Positions 1-7,753 of a stretch of 64,000 nucleotides of DNA are shown here, piece by piece. The translations under genes were made by a program, and so were the position numbers. Positions within the stretch are counted from its first letter, which is position 1. Every line of letters begins with the position of its first letter. The DNA is from Selenomonas sputigena_A (GTDB lineage: Bacteria > Bacillota > Negativicutes > Selenomonadales > Selenomonadaceae). Where the stretch lies: the NCBI RefSeq assembly GCF_051603425.1, contig NZ_CP194411.1, forward strand, positions 1,984,001 to 2,048,000, in the 5' to 3' direction. The notes below the pieces were generated by a model. That model was not told the DNA's origin. It ran no database searches and saw only the letters and a program-made list of their open reading frames with translations.

Positions 1-1
1 G

Positions 2-667
2 CCGTATCTGGAAGGGCTTTCGGAGTCGGACAGGAACAAGATTCGCAGCAAGGTGGAGAAGGGGCTGATCCTCAAGGCGAAGTCGTATGCGAACGAGAAG
101 GTCAAGCAAGGGGCGGAGGAATATCGACGCGGTCAGTTGAAAGAGCAGCTGAAGGATCTCTGGAAGGAGAAGACGGGGACGCGCGATCCGCGCGATTGGT
201 CTCTGCGGTATCAGACGCCCGTACTTGTCTGTGTGGGCATGGATGAGTACGATGAGGCGGCGCGTGTCTTTTCTCTTCTTGAGCACCGCGACGGCAAGGA
301 TGCAGATCTCAAGAAGGCGATCGCCTTTTTGCAGAGGGCGTCGTTCTTTGCGGTTCTTTCGGATGAGGGGCGTCGCGATGCGGCATTTCGCAGGATTGTC
401 GTGGGGAAGTATGCGAGCCTGTTGCCGGATCTCTTGATGGTGCGCGAGAAACTGTCGGCGCTTGGGATCGCACCATACGATTGGGCGGGGAATCCGCGCG
501 TCGAGGAGAAGCTCAAGGGCATGGCGAGGGCGAGTTACGAGGCGGGTGGCTCTGCCAAGGTGCTTTCCAAGATCGACAGCATGGACGATGCGACGCTCAA
601 AGCGTATTTGAAGCGACTTGTCGTGGACAATATGACGGTCGGCATGGAGATTTTGGGCGATGAATGA
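2..667 (+). CDS. C-terminal part of a large BREX protein (BrxC/PglY-like), partial
   Basis: The reading frame is open from the first complete codon (position 2), so this is the last 221 residues of a gene that starts upstream. The fragment is soluble, charged and largely helical, with no membrane segment and no methyltransferase motif. It ends 15 nt before a PglZ gene that has its own Shine-Dalgarno, so the two are probably co-transcribed. In BREX type 4 operons the gene before pglZ is the large BrxC/PglY ATPase, whereas in type 1 it is the methyltransferase PglX. The lack of methyltransferase motifs and the WKEKTGT-type segment near the start favour a BrxC/PglY C-terminus. That identity is inferred mainly from gene order; the ATPase domain lies outside the window. 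Confidence 0.55.
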   Translation, partial: PYLEGLSESDRNKIRSKVEKGLILKAKSYANEKVKQGAEEYRRGQLKEQLKDLWKEKTGTRDPRDWSLRYQTPVLVCVGMDEYDEAARVFSLLEHRDGKDADLKKAIAFLQRASFFAVLSDEGRRDAAFRRIVVGKYASLLPDLLMVREKLSALGIAPYDWAGNPRVEEKLKGMARASYEAGGSAKVLSKIDSMDDATLKAYLKRLVVDNMTVGMEILGDE

Positions 668-682
668 GCAGGGAGGCGCACC

Positions 683-2986
683 ATGGAGCTGAATCTGACA
701 GCCGTCGAGCGATATTTGCAGGACGGGGCGCGGACGCCGTTCTTCCTCTTTGCCGAGCGCACCGATCTTTCTGAGGTGCGCCGAGGGCTTCAGGCGATGG
801 GGCTGCACTTGCTCTCTTTGAGTACGCTTTGTCCGTCGGATGATCGACTGCCGCTCCTGGACGATGTTTTGCAGACGCTCAAGGAGAGGATGCGCTCGGG
901 TGAGAAGATTCTTCTCGTCGGCTTGGGCGAGTATCTTGCGCTGCGCGGGGCGGCAGAAGCGCAGAAGATGCTGCTGCGCCTCAAGGATCTGCCATGTGCG
1001 GAGGGGGCGCTCGTCGTGCTCATCGGCGGACTTTTGGCTTTGGCGGAGGTTCTCCGCGCGGATGTACGCATCGCGCAGGGGGAGCGGCGCATGGCTTTTT
1101 TCCGCTCGGAAGCGGTTTCGGAGGACGGTGCGGGGCAGGGCGTGTCCTTGACGGTGCTGCCGCCGGAGCCGCACTTGGAGAGTGCCGTTCAAGGCGTTCG
1201 CTCCTTGCTCGCGCTCTTGGAGGAAGGCGATGCAGGTTCGTATCTCGTGCAAAGTCGCCAGCGCTTTTTGCAGCCGCTCTTCACGATGCGGCAGGCGGAC
1301 GATGCTTTCGGCGCACTTGCGCTTTTTTGCGCGGGATTTTCTGCGCTGCGCTCTTGCGGCACGCCGGATGAGTGGCAGATGCTCTTGCGGGAGTTTTTTG
1401 CAGCGGATTTGGATATGTCTGTTGTGCTCGCGCGTCATGGGTTGGACGGCGATCTGGCGCAGGAGTTTTCGGCTCGCGCGGAGCGGACGGATTTCGAGGG
1501 GTGGCTGTATTTCATCGCGCTTCGTTTGGCGGGAGAGGAATTGTCGCGCAGGCATCCGTACCTCGCCTTTGCGGCAGGTCAGACAACAGCTGCACGCGAT
1601 CTGCGATCTGCCGTCGTCTCTGCTATCGCGGATGTTTCTTTGCAGGATGAGCGCTTCAGCGCGTTCTATCGTGAGCGCAAGATGCTCCTGCGGGGCTTCT
1701 CAGAGGCGGAGCTGGCAGGGTTCGTGACGAAGAACCGCAGGATTCGTGCGGAGCGTTTGTATCGCTTGACGGATGGGACGGAGGTGGAGCGTGAGGATGT
1801 CCTCGCGGCTCTTTCCCGCGACGATGCCGGCGGGTATGACGATTGGAAGAACTGCGCGATCTTGCAGGAGATTTATCCGGCTCTCGCGGCGTATGCGGCG
1901 GATTATGTGTTCAAGGGATGCGCACGGGCGGATGAGCTGACGAAGTATTTCATCGCCTACAAGCGGCAGAAGCTCAGCAACTGCATCGAGGAGGATTTTC
2001 TGCGCTGGGTGGAGGAGCTTGCCGTCCGGCGCATTTACAATGATCTGCCCGCGCGGGAGGCTCTTTTGGAAGCCGTTCCGCAGGAGGGGGCGCATCTCTT
2101 CTGGCTCGATGCGCTCGGCGTGGAGTATTTGGGCTTGATTACCGCGTGCGCCAAGCGGCTCGGATTGAGGATTCGCGTGCAGGTGGGGCGTGCCATGCTG
2201 CCGACGATCACTTGCGTGAATCGTGCGTTTTTCGATCAATGGCGGGGGACGAAAGAGAAGGATGCGCGGCTGGATGATCTCAAGCACGGTGAGAAGAGCC
2301 GCTACAATTATACGGAGGAGAAGCATCCGATTCATCTGGCGAAGGAGATCGCCGTGATTGAGGAGATGATGCAGCACGCGGCGACGCAGCTGGCGGCGGG
2401 GAACTGCCGCAGGTTTGTCATCGCGAGCGACCATGGCGCGTCGCGCCTGGCTGTGCGCCGCGAGCAGGAGGAGAAGTATCCGACGGATACGGGCGGTGAG
2501 CATTCGGGGCGCTGCTGCCGCATGTTTGCAGGCTATGCGCACGATCTGCCTTTTGCGACGGAGGAGGGCGGCTATCTTGTGCTTGCCGACTACGGCAGGT
2601 TCAGGGGCAGCCGCAAGGCGAGCGTGGAGGTGCATGGCGGGGCTTCATTGGAAGAGGTGCTCGTGCCGCTCATCACGCTTGAAAAGCAAGGCGGGGCGGT
2701 TGTTCATGTGAGCTTGGCGGATGAGAAGGTGACGGCTGACCGCAAGGCGGGCGTGCGCTTCGTCCTCTTCGCCGATGCGCCGCTCAAGTCTCTGGGCGTC
2801 GTCTGGCAGGGACGGTTCTATGCGGCTGAGCGGCAGGATGCGCAGCATTTCATGGTGCAGATTGCAGAGATGCGTCATGCTGGTACCTATCGCATGGATG
2901 TTTATGCGGAGGATGCGCTTTTGGATGAGATCGAGCTTCATGTGGAGAGCAAGGGAATCCGGATGAACGATGATTTTGATTTCTGA
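683..2986 (+). CDS. pglZ: BREX alkaline-phosphatase-like protein PglZ
   Basis: A 767-residue PglZ-family protein. The family belongs to the alkaline phosphatase superfamily and is the signature component of BREX phage-exclusion systems; its exact reaction in defence is not settled. The C-terminal half contains the family segment FWLDALGVEYLG near residue 473 and a metal-site-like FVIASDHGASRL near residue 577. The start ATG follows AGGGAGG by 7 nt. It sits between a probable BrxC/PglY end and brxL. This order, and a length below that of type 1 PglZ proteins (about 850 residues), suggest the BREX type 4 variant. No frame breaks were seen. Family assignment is firm; the subtype is an inference. 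Confidence 0.85.
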   Translation: MELNLTAVERYLQDGARTPFFLFAERTDLSEVRRGLQAMGLHLLSLSTLCPSDDRLPLLDDVLQTLKERMRSGEKILLVGLGEYLALRGAAEAQKMLLRLKDLPCAEGALVVLIGGLLALAEVLRADVRIAQGERRMAFFRSEAVSEDGAGQGVSLTVLPPEPHLESAVQGVRSLLALLEEGDAGSYLVQSRQRFLQPLFTMRQADDAFGALALFCAGFSALRSCGTPDEWQMLLREFFAADLDMSVVLARHGLDGDLAQEFSARAERTDFEGWLYFIALRLAGEELSRRHPYLAFAAGQTTAARDLRSAVVSAIADVSLQDERFSAFYRERKMLLRGFSEAELAGFVTKNRRIRAERLYRLTDGTEVEREDVLAALSRDDAGGYDDWKNCAILQEIYPALAAYAADYVFKGCARADELTKYFIAYKRQKLSNCIEEDFLRWVEELAVRRIYNDLPAREALLEAVPQEGAHLFWLDALGVEYLGLITACAKRLGLRIRVQVGRAMLPTITCVNRAFFDQWRGTKEKDARLDDLKHGEKSRYNYTEEKHPIHLAKEIAVIEEMMQHAATQLAAGNCRRFVIASDHGASRLAVRREQEEKYPTDTGGEHSGRCCRMFAGYAHDLPFATEEGGYLVLADYGRFRGSRKASVEVHGGASLEEVLVPLITLEKQGGAVVHVSLADEKVTADRKAGVRFVLFADAPLKSLGVVWQGRFYAAERQDAQHFMVQIAEMRHAGTYRMDVYAEDALLDEIELHVESKGIRMNDDFDF

Positions 2987-3025
2987 TGCTCTGATTCATG
3001 AGGAGCAGATGAGGAGGCAGGATTG

Positions 3026-4468
3026 GTGATTGAAAAACTCAGGAACGCTTTTGATGAGATGATCGTTTACAAGGATTTGAAGAAGAGCAGCTTCCTTTCT
3101 GCGCTCGGCTTGCCCTCGTTTTTGCGCGATTGGCTGCTGAAGCGATTTGCGAACGAGGCGGGCGTGTTCGATGCGGAGGAGTTGACCGCGTTTGTTCATC
3201 GCTTCCTGCCGAGCAAGGAGGAATGGACGGGGATCAAGAGCCGCATCGTCATCGAGCGTGAGCAGGTGAAGCTCTTGGCGAAGATTTCCGTCGATGTCGA
3301 CATCAAGACGGGAGAGGCGTCGTTTTCTTTGCCGGATTTCGGTCTTGTAAGCAAGGAAACGCTCATCGAGGATTGTGTCTGGCAGTCGTGCAAGGACGAG
3401 TTGATTGCCGCGCGTGAGACGTGGGGCATGGTGGAACTCGGCTATCGTCCGCCCCTTGGCAAGTCGCCGCAGGACAAGGGGAAGATCAAGCTTTTGGCGT
3501 TCAAGAATTTCTGCCCTTATACGATTGATCTGGAATATTACAAGGAGACGCGGCGGGATTTCACGACGGAGGAATGGCTGGACGTCATTCTGGGCGCGGT
3601 TGACTACAATCCTGCAGGGTATCGAAATGAGGAAGAGAAGCTGACGATGCTCACGCGCCTGCTGCCGTTTGCGGAGAAGAATCTGAACCTCATCGAGCTT
3701 GCGCCCAAGGGAACGGGAAAATCCTACTTGTTCGGGCGTGTGAGCCGCTTCGGTTGGCTGGCGAGCGGCGGCGTGATGAGCCGCGCGAAGATGTTCTACG
3801 ATGTGGCAAGGCGACAGGACGGACTCGTTGCGGGCAACGACTTCGTGACACTGGACGAGGTGCAGACGATCACGTTCCCCGATGAGAATGAGATGCGCGG
3901 CGCTCTCAAGTCGTTTTGCGAGAATGGCTGGTGCAACATCGGCACGCATCGTGTCGATGGCGACGCTGGTGTGATCCTCTGCGGCAATATCAAGAAGGAG
4001 GTCATGGATCAGGACGGCTACGGCAATATGTTTGAGGAACTGCCGCCTGTGTTCCATGAGTCCGCCTTGATCGAGCGCTTCCACGGCTTCATCAAGGGGT
4101 GGAATATCCCGCGCATGACGGATGATCTGAAGGTCGCGGGCTGGGCGCTGAACTCGGAGTACTTCTCTACAATCCTTCATCAGCTGCGCAGCGATCTGTC
4201 GTATCGGGCCATCGTCGATGAGATCGTAGAGGTGCCGGAGGGTGCCGATACGCGCGATACGGAGGCGATCAAGCGCATAGCGACGGCGTATCTGAAGCTT
4301 TTGTTCCCGCATGTGCGCACGGCGGATGATTTGGATCGGCGGGATTTCGAGCGGTACTGCCTGCGCCGTGCGAGCAAGATGCGCGATACGATACTCGTAC
4401 AGCTCGGCATCCTCGATATCGAGTACAGGGGAAAGAATGTGCCCGACCTCCAGCTGAGGGAGATGTGA
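3026..4468 (+). CDS. brxL: BREX AAA+ protein BrxL (short form)
   Basis: About 480 residues. A P-loop (APKGTGKS, near residue 226) is followed by a Walker B-like segment (FVTLDEVQ, near residue 273), as expected of the AAA+ core of BrxL, the Lon-like protein of BREX types 1 and 4. The C-terminus ends soon after a helical segment, and I see no Lon-type Ser-Lys protease domain; type 1 BrxL proteins are about 200 residues longer. Two starts are possible, TTG 3023 or GTG 3026. GTG lies 8 nt after GAGGAGG and is preferred. The gene follows pglZ by about 40 nt, and its stop lies two bases before the next ATG. BrxL in other BREX systems forms DNA-binding ring complexes; a similar role here is inferred. 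Confidence 0.8.
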   Translation: MIEKLRNAFDEMIVYKDLKKSSFLSALGLPSFLRDWLLKRFANEAGVFDAEELTAFVHRFLPSKEEWTGIKSRIVIEREQVKLLAKISVDVDIKTGEASFSLPDFGLVSKETLIEDCVWQSCKDELIAARETWGMVELGYRPPLGKSPQDKGKIKLLAFKNFCPYTIDLEYYKETRRDFTTEEWLDVILGAVDYNPAGYRNEEEKLTMLTRLLPFAEKNLNLIELAPKGTGKSYLFGRVSRFGWLASGGVMSRAKMFYDVARRQDGLVAGNDFVTLDEVQTITFPDENEMRGALKSFCENGWCNIGTHRVDGDAGVILCGNIKKEVMDQDGYGNMFEELPPVFHESALIERFHGFIKGWNIPRMTDDLKVAGWALNSEYFSTILHQLRSDLSYRAIVDEIVEVPEGADTRDTEAIKRIATAYLKLLFPHVRTADDLDRRDFERYCLRRASKMRDTILVQLGILDIEYRGKNVPDLQLREM

Positions 4469-4470
4469 GG

Positions 4471-4668
4471 ATGGCGCGCAGAAAGTATTGCCGCGAGTGT
4501 GGCGAGGTCTTGACGAAGGATGAGATCGGCTTGACGAAGAAGCTTCTGGATATGGAGGCGAAGGAGTTTTTCTGTTTCCGCTGCATGGCGGAGTATCTGG
4601 AAGTGGAAGAAGAGTTTCTGCGGGCGAAGGTGGAAGAGTTCAAGGATGAGGGCTGCACGTTGTTCTAG
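4471..4668 (+). CDS. Small zinc-ribbon protein, unknown function
   Basis: A 65-residue basic/acidic protein with two CxxC pairs, one near the N-terminus (CREC) and one in the middle (CFRC), spaced as in a zinc ribbon. It ends in a charged helix. The ATG at 4471 is 2 nt past the brxL stop and uses an AGGGAG inside the 3' end of brxL; GTG 4465 would be too close to that site. The layout implies translational coupling to brxL. Similar short Cys4 proteins occur in Firmicutes outside BREX loci as far as I recall, so a defence role is only suggested by position. It could act as a nucleic-acid-binding adaptor or regulator. Confidence 0.65.
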   Translation: MARRKYCRECGEVLTKDEIGLTKKLLDMEAKEFFCFRCMAEYLEVEEEFLRAKVEEFKDEGCTLF

Positions 4669-4737
4669 CAGCTTTTTGGAAAACGCAGATAATGAATCCC
4701 GCCGTTTTGGCGCTGCATTTATCGACGCTTCTTTGGA

Positions 4738-4776
4738 AGGGGTGTTTCCCGTTGGGGAAGCATCCCTGCAGTTTTT
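4738..4776 (+). terminator. Possible intrinsic terminator after the BREX operon
   Basis: A 13-bp stem (4738-4750 with 4755-4767, two G-U pairs, GTTG loop) is followed after four bases by a run of five T (4772-4776). It could end BREX transcription just before the cysteine desulfurase gene. The T-run overlaps the start of that gene's ribosome site, so an alternative is a translational control hairpin. Confidence 0.45.
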
Positions 4777-4788
4777 GGAGGGAAAACG

Positions 4789-5937
4789 ATGGTTTACGCA
4801 GATCATGCGGCAACGACGGCCTTGTCGAAGCGGGCGCTTGTCGCCGCGCTGCCTTTTTTGCAGGGGGAGTACGGCAACGCGTCGAGCGCCTATGTGTTCG
4901 GCAAGCGGGCGCGGAAGGCAATCGAGCGGGCGCGTCGTCAGGTCGCCGAAGCGGTGGGGGCGGCGACCTCTGAGATCGTATTTACGGCGGGCGGCTCGGA
5001 AGGCAACAACATGGTCTTGCGCGGCGCGGCAGATCGCGCATGGTGTGCAGGGAAATGTGCACATATCGTCGTCAGCGTGATCGAGCATCCGTCGGTGCTG
5101 GCTTCGTGCAGGGCTTTGGAGAGGCTGGGCGCAAGGATCGACTATGTGCCTGTTTCGCAAGAGGGGCGAGTGGCGGTGGAGAGTGTGGCGACGGCTCTCT
5201 CTGAGGAAACGTGTCTTGTATCGGTGATGCTTGCCAATAATGAGGTCGGCACGGTGCAGGACATCGCCACTATTGCAGAATTGCTCAAAGAGCGCGGCGT
5301 GCCGCTTCATGCGGATGCGGTGCAGGCGGTCGGGCATATCCCGGTCGATGTGAAGACCCTGGGCGTGACGTATCTTACTGCATCGGGGCATAAGTTCGGC
5401 GGCATGAAGGGGACGGGCTTCCTCTGGCAAAAGAAGGGGGCGGAACTGCCGCCGCTGATTTCAGGCGGCGGGCAGGAGAGCGGACGACGTGCGGGAACGG
5501 AGAACACGGCAGGTATTGTCGCCTTGGGCGAGGCTTTGACGGAGAGTGTGGAACGGATGCAGGAGGACGCGGTGCGTTTGCGAGGGCTTGTGGCATATAC
5601 GCTGCAAATGATTCAGCGAGAAATGCCTGAGGTACGCGTGCATGGCGCGGGAAAAGAGCATTTGCCGGGGCTTTTGAACATCGGTGTTCCAGGTGTGCGC
5701 GGCGAGTCGCTCGTGCATCTTTTGGACCTCAAGGGAATCTGCGTTTCTGCGGCATCCGCGTGCAGTGCGGGCACAGATGCGCCGTCACATGTGCTGCTTG
5801 CCATGGGATATAGCGAAAGGGAAGCGATGGAAGCTTTGCGTATTTCTTATGGCAGGGAGAACACACAGGAGGATGCTGAGAGAATCACCGAAGAGATTGT
5901 GCGTGCCGTGCAGAAACTTCGTGCGCTTGGCAGGTGA
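4789..5937 (+). CDS. Cysteine desulfurase (IscS/NifS family)
   Basis: A 382-residue PLP-dependent enzyme that removes sulfur from cysteine for Fe-S cluster or thionucleoside synthesis. The N-terminus YADHAATT is typical of the family. The PLP lysine lies in SGHKFGGMKG (Lys at about residue 202), and the catalytic cysteine in SAASACSAG (about residue 325). The ATG follows GGAGGG by 6 nt. It stands alone: no iscU, thiI or mnmA neighbour is visible, so which sulfur acceptor it serves cannot be read from context. NifS, IscS and a broader cysteine desulfurase subclass are all possible, so no symbol is given. Confidence 0.93.
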   Translation: MVYADHAATTALSKRALVAALPFLQGEYGNASSAYVFGKRARKAIERARRQVAEAVGAATSEIVFTAGGSEGNNMVLRGAADRAWCAGKCAHIVVSVIEHPSVLASCRALERLGARIDYVPVSQEGRVAVESVATALSEETCLVSVMLANNEVGTVQDIATIAELLKERGVPLHADAVQAVGHIPVDVKTLGVTYLTASGHKFGGMKGTGFLWQKKGAELPPLISGGGQESGRRAGTENTAGIVALGEALTESVERMQEDAVRLRGLVAYTLQMIQREMPEVRVHGAGKEHLPGLLNIGVPGVRGESLVHLLDLKGICVSAASACSAGTDAPSHVLLAMGYSEREAMEALRISYGRENTQEDAERITEEIVRAVQKLRALGR

Positions 5938-5960
5938 GATGTGTATAAAGGGAGCGTTTT

Positions 5961-5983
5961 CATTGGTATAAAACCAATGTTTT
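5961..5983 (+). terminator. Weak terminator after the cysteine desulfurase gene
   Basis: A 7-bp stem (CATTGGT/ACCAATG) with a 5-nt A/T-rich loop is followed by TTTT. It is short but correctly placed 24 nt after the stop codon. Confidence 0.4.
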
Positions 5984-6082
5984 CAGGATTTGTGGAATGT
6001 TTTTTGTGTGCTGAGTTTGAATACATCATAGACAAAGAACAGCTTTTTTCTGTGCGAAGTGAAGCGGTAAGATGTCTCTTGC

Positions 6083-6115
6083 GGCAAGTCGCGTTGTCAA
6101 GCGTCTCGACTTGCC
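6083..6115. other. Inverted repeat between convergent genes
   Basis: A perfect 9-bp inverted repeat (GGCAAGTCG/CGACTTGCC) with a 15-nt spacer lies in the 252-nt gap between the cysteine desulfurase gene and the end of the minus-strand redox protein gene. There is no adjoining T-run. It may be a transcript-end hairpin or a protein site. The rest of this gap shows no gene. Confidence 0.4.
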
Positions 6116-6189
6116 GGTTCTCTGTATACAGGCAAATGGATTGCCGGCTTTTTCCATGACGTTTGGCCATGCCTTGTGCTTCCGGATTT

Positions 6190-6573
6190 TCAGCCGAGGA
6201 GCTTGTCCAGTTTTTGGCACATGTCATAGACAAGTCCGTCACAGTTTTCCTTGCGGGAAATGCCCTTTGTGGCAGCCAGGGAGAGCAGCGCCTTACAGTC
6301 TGTTGTTCCATGGGCATTGAGGAACTCCTGCAGCAGATTTTCAGCGGTGTCTTTTTCCATGCCGGCCTTGCCGAGAATTATCAGGGCGGCGGAAAGCGTG
6401 CCGCAGGCGGAGCCGTGCATCATGCCGCCGCCGAGGAAGGAGCCGATATCGTTTGCGGCGTCTTTTTCTATGCCGATTTCGGGTGCGAAGGGAACGAGCA
6501 GCGATTGGGCGCAGTTGTAGTGCCTGCCTCCCGGTTCGTTCCTGAGCGTGCGGGTTTCTTCCATGTGATCCAT
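6190..6573 (-). CDS. C-GCAxxG-C-C family redox protein
   Basis: A 127-residue protein with the Cys pattern of the C_GCAxxG_C_C family: a first Cys in YNCAQS, a Gly-rich GSACGTLSA segment, then later Cys residues including NCDG and the final DMC. The family is thought to bind a metal or redox centre; the reaction is unknown. The start is set by a strong AGGAGG (minus strand, about 6581-6586) 7 nt before ATG 6573. The frame stays open upstream through that ribosome site into a lipoprotein-like sequence reaching ATG 6816, so a longer fused form is formally possible (see the next entry). The downstream gene is convergent. Confidence 0.75.
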   Translation of the reverse strand: MDHMEETRTLRNEPGGRHYNCAQSLLVPFAPEIGIEKDAANDIGSFLGGGMMHGSACGTLSAALIILGKAGMEKDTAENLLQEFLNAHGTTDCKALLSLAATKGISRKENCDGLVYDMCQKLDKLLG

Positions 6574-6839
6574 CGTGGTTCCTCCTTTGTGCGTGTCGGT
6601 TTTTCTGTTGCCTGCTCTTTTTACTGCAGGCGAAAGGCATCCGCTTGTTTCTATTTCATCGCGGTGTTCATCAAAGATTCGGTCGATCCATTCGATGAAC
6701 ACGTTTTGCAGATCGGTTTCTTGCGGAGTTGGAAGCCTTCCTTTTGCCGTGTGATGGGGGGAGCAGCCGATGGTAAAGATGATGAGCGGCATGGCGGCGA
6801 ACAGCAAGCGGCGCATGATTTTTTGCCGGGAAGTTTCAT
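6574..6839 (-). pseudogene. Lipoprotein-like reading frame with a one-base shift near its start
   Basis: The frame beginning at ATG 6816 encodes a convincing lipoprotein signal (two Arg, hydrophobic stretch, lipobox FTIGC) followed by a charged helix. ATG 6816 has no ribosome site. A good one (AAGGAGG, 6848-6854) serves ATG 6839, which is out of frame and gives only 62 Cys/Ser-rich residues. Adding one base to the A6 run (plus-strand T run 6819-6824) would join MKLPGKK to the lipoprotein frame. That frame then runs without a stop through the next ribosome site into the redox protein. It may be a decayed small lipoprotein gene, a phase-variable fusion, or a sequencing error. Confidence 0.4.
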
Positions 6840-6870
6840 CGTGACAGCCTCCTTATTTTGAATTTCTTTT

Positions 6871-6899
6871 ATTATACCATGGAAAGCACGGTTTGTGCC
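6871..6899 (-). promoter_or_regulatory. Extended -10 promoter for the minus-strand lipoprotein/redox unit
   Basis: On the minus strand TATAAT (6871-6876) is preceded by TG one base upstream, an extended -10. The -35 region is poor. It lies about 30 nt before the first ribosome site of the unit. Confidence 0.5.
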
Positions 6900-6967
6900 C
6901 GGTACGGCATCTGGGACGGGGCATGCATGACGATTTGGGACGTATGGCTACAGGCAGGGCGATTGTT

Positions 6968-6996
6968 TTGACAAGGCGGTTTTCCTGCGGTAGAAT
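6968..6996 (+). promoter_or_regulatory. Sigma70-type promoter for pth
   Basis: TTGACA (6968-6973), a 17-nt spacer and TAGAAT (6991-6996), 76 nt before the pth start codon. Confidence 0.8.
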
Positions 6997-7072
6997 CGTG
7001 ATAGCGAAGCGCCGCTTTGATATTTTTACGGCGGCATGTTTTATGGCGCGGTCTGTGCCGGGAGGAAATGCG

Positions 7073-7753
7073 ATGAAGATGATTGCCGGCCTTGGGAATC
7101 CCGGGGCAGAGTATGCGCATACGAAGCACAACGTGGGGTTTATGCTCGTCGATGCATTGGCCGAGCGGCTGGGGATTGACAACTGGCGCGAGAGGTTCAA
7201 TGCCTTGGTGGGCGAGGGGCGTATCGGTGCGGAGAAGGTGCTGCTCGTCAAGCCTTTGACGTATATGAATGAGAGCGGACGCGCGATTGTGCCGCTTCTT
7301 TCGTGGTACAAGCTTGCGGCCGAGGATCTCATCGTGGCGCATGACGATATGGATATTCCGGCGGGAATGATCCGCCTGAGGCGCAAGGGCAGTGCGGGAG
7401 GGCATAACGGCATCAAGTCGATTCTCGCCCATCTGGGGGAGGAGGATTTTGCTCGGGTGCGCCTCGGCATCGGACGGCCTTTGTCGGGATGGACTGTCGT
7501 GCATCATGTGCTCGCGCCTTTTTCGGAAGAGGATGTGCCGAAGATTCGTGAGGCCATAGAATATCTCCTGCCCGCCGTGGAATGCATTGTATCGGATGGA
7601 ATCGATTTGGCGATGAACCGTTACAATCCTCGCAAGAAAAAGGCGAAAAAGGACGAGGGCGAAAAAGCGGAGGAAAATGCAGAAAGGCGGCAAACGAAAG
7701 GCCTGCAGGAGCCAAGGGAAACAAGCGAGGGGGAAGAGGGGAATGAAGCCTGA
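7073..7753 (+). CDS. pth: Peptidyl-tRNA hydrolase
   Basis: 226 residues. Pth releases tRNA from peptidyl-tRNAs that drop off ribosomes. The N-terminus MKMIAGLGNPGAEYAHTKHN holds the conserved GLGNPG and the catalytic His of the TKHN segment. KPLTYMNESG, HDDMD and SAGGHNGIKS follow, all family signatures. ATG 7073 lies 6 nt after GGAGGA and gives the classical N-terminus, although the frame is open upstream. The enzyme core ends near residue 187. The last 40 residues are a Lys/Glu-rich low-complexity tail not found in typical Pth. The stop overlaps the next gene by 11 nt. Confidence 0.96.
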   Translation: MKMIAGLGNPGAEYAHTKHNVGFMLVDALAERLGIDNWRERFNALVGEGRIGAEKVLLVKPLTYMNESGRAIVPLLSWYKLAAEDLIVAHDDMDIPAGMIRLRRKGSAGGHNGIKSILAHLGEEDFARVRLGIGRPLSGWTVVHHVLAPFSEEDVPKIREAIEYLLPAVECIVSDGIDLAMNRYNPRKKKAKKDEGEKAEENAERRQTKGLQEPRETSEGEEGNEA

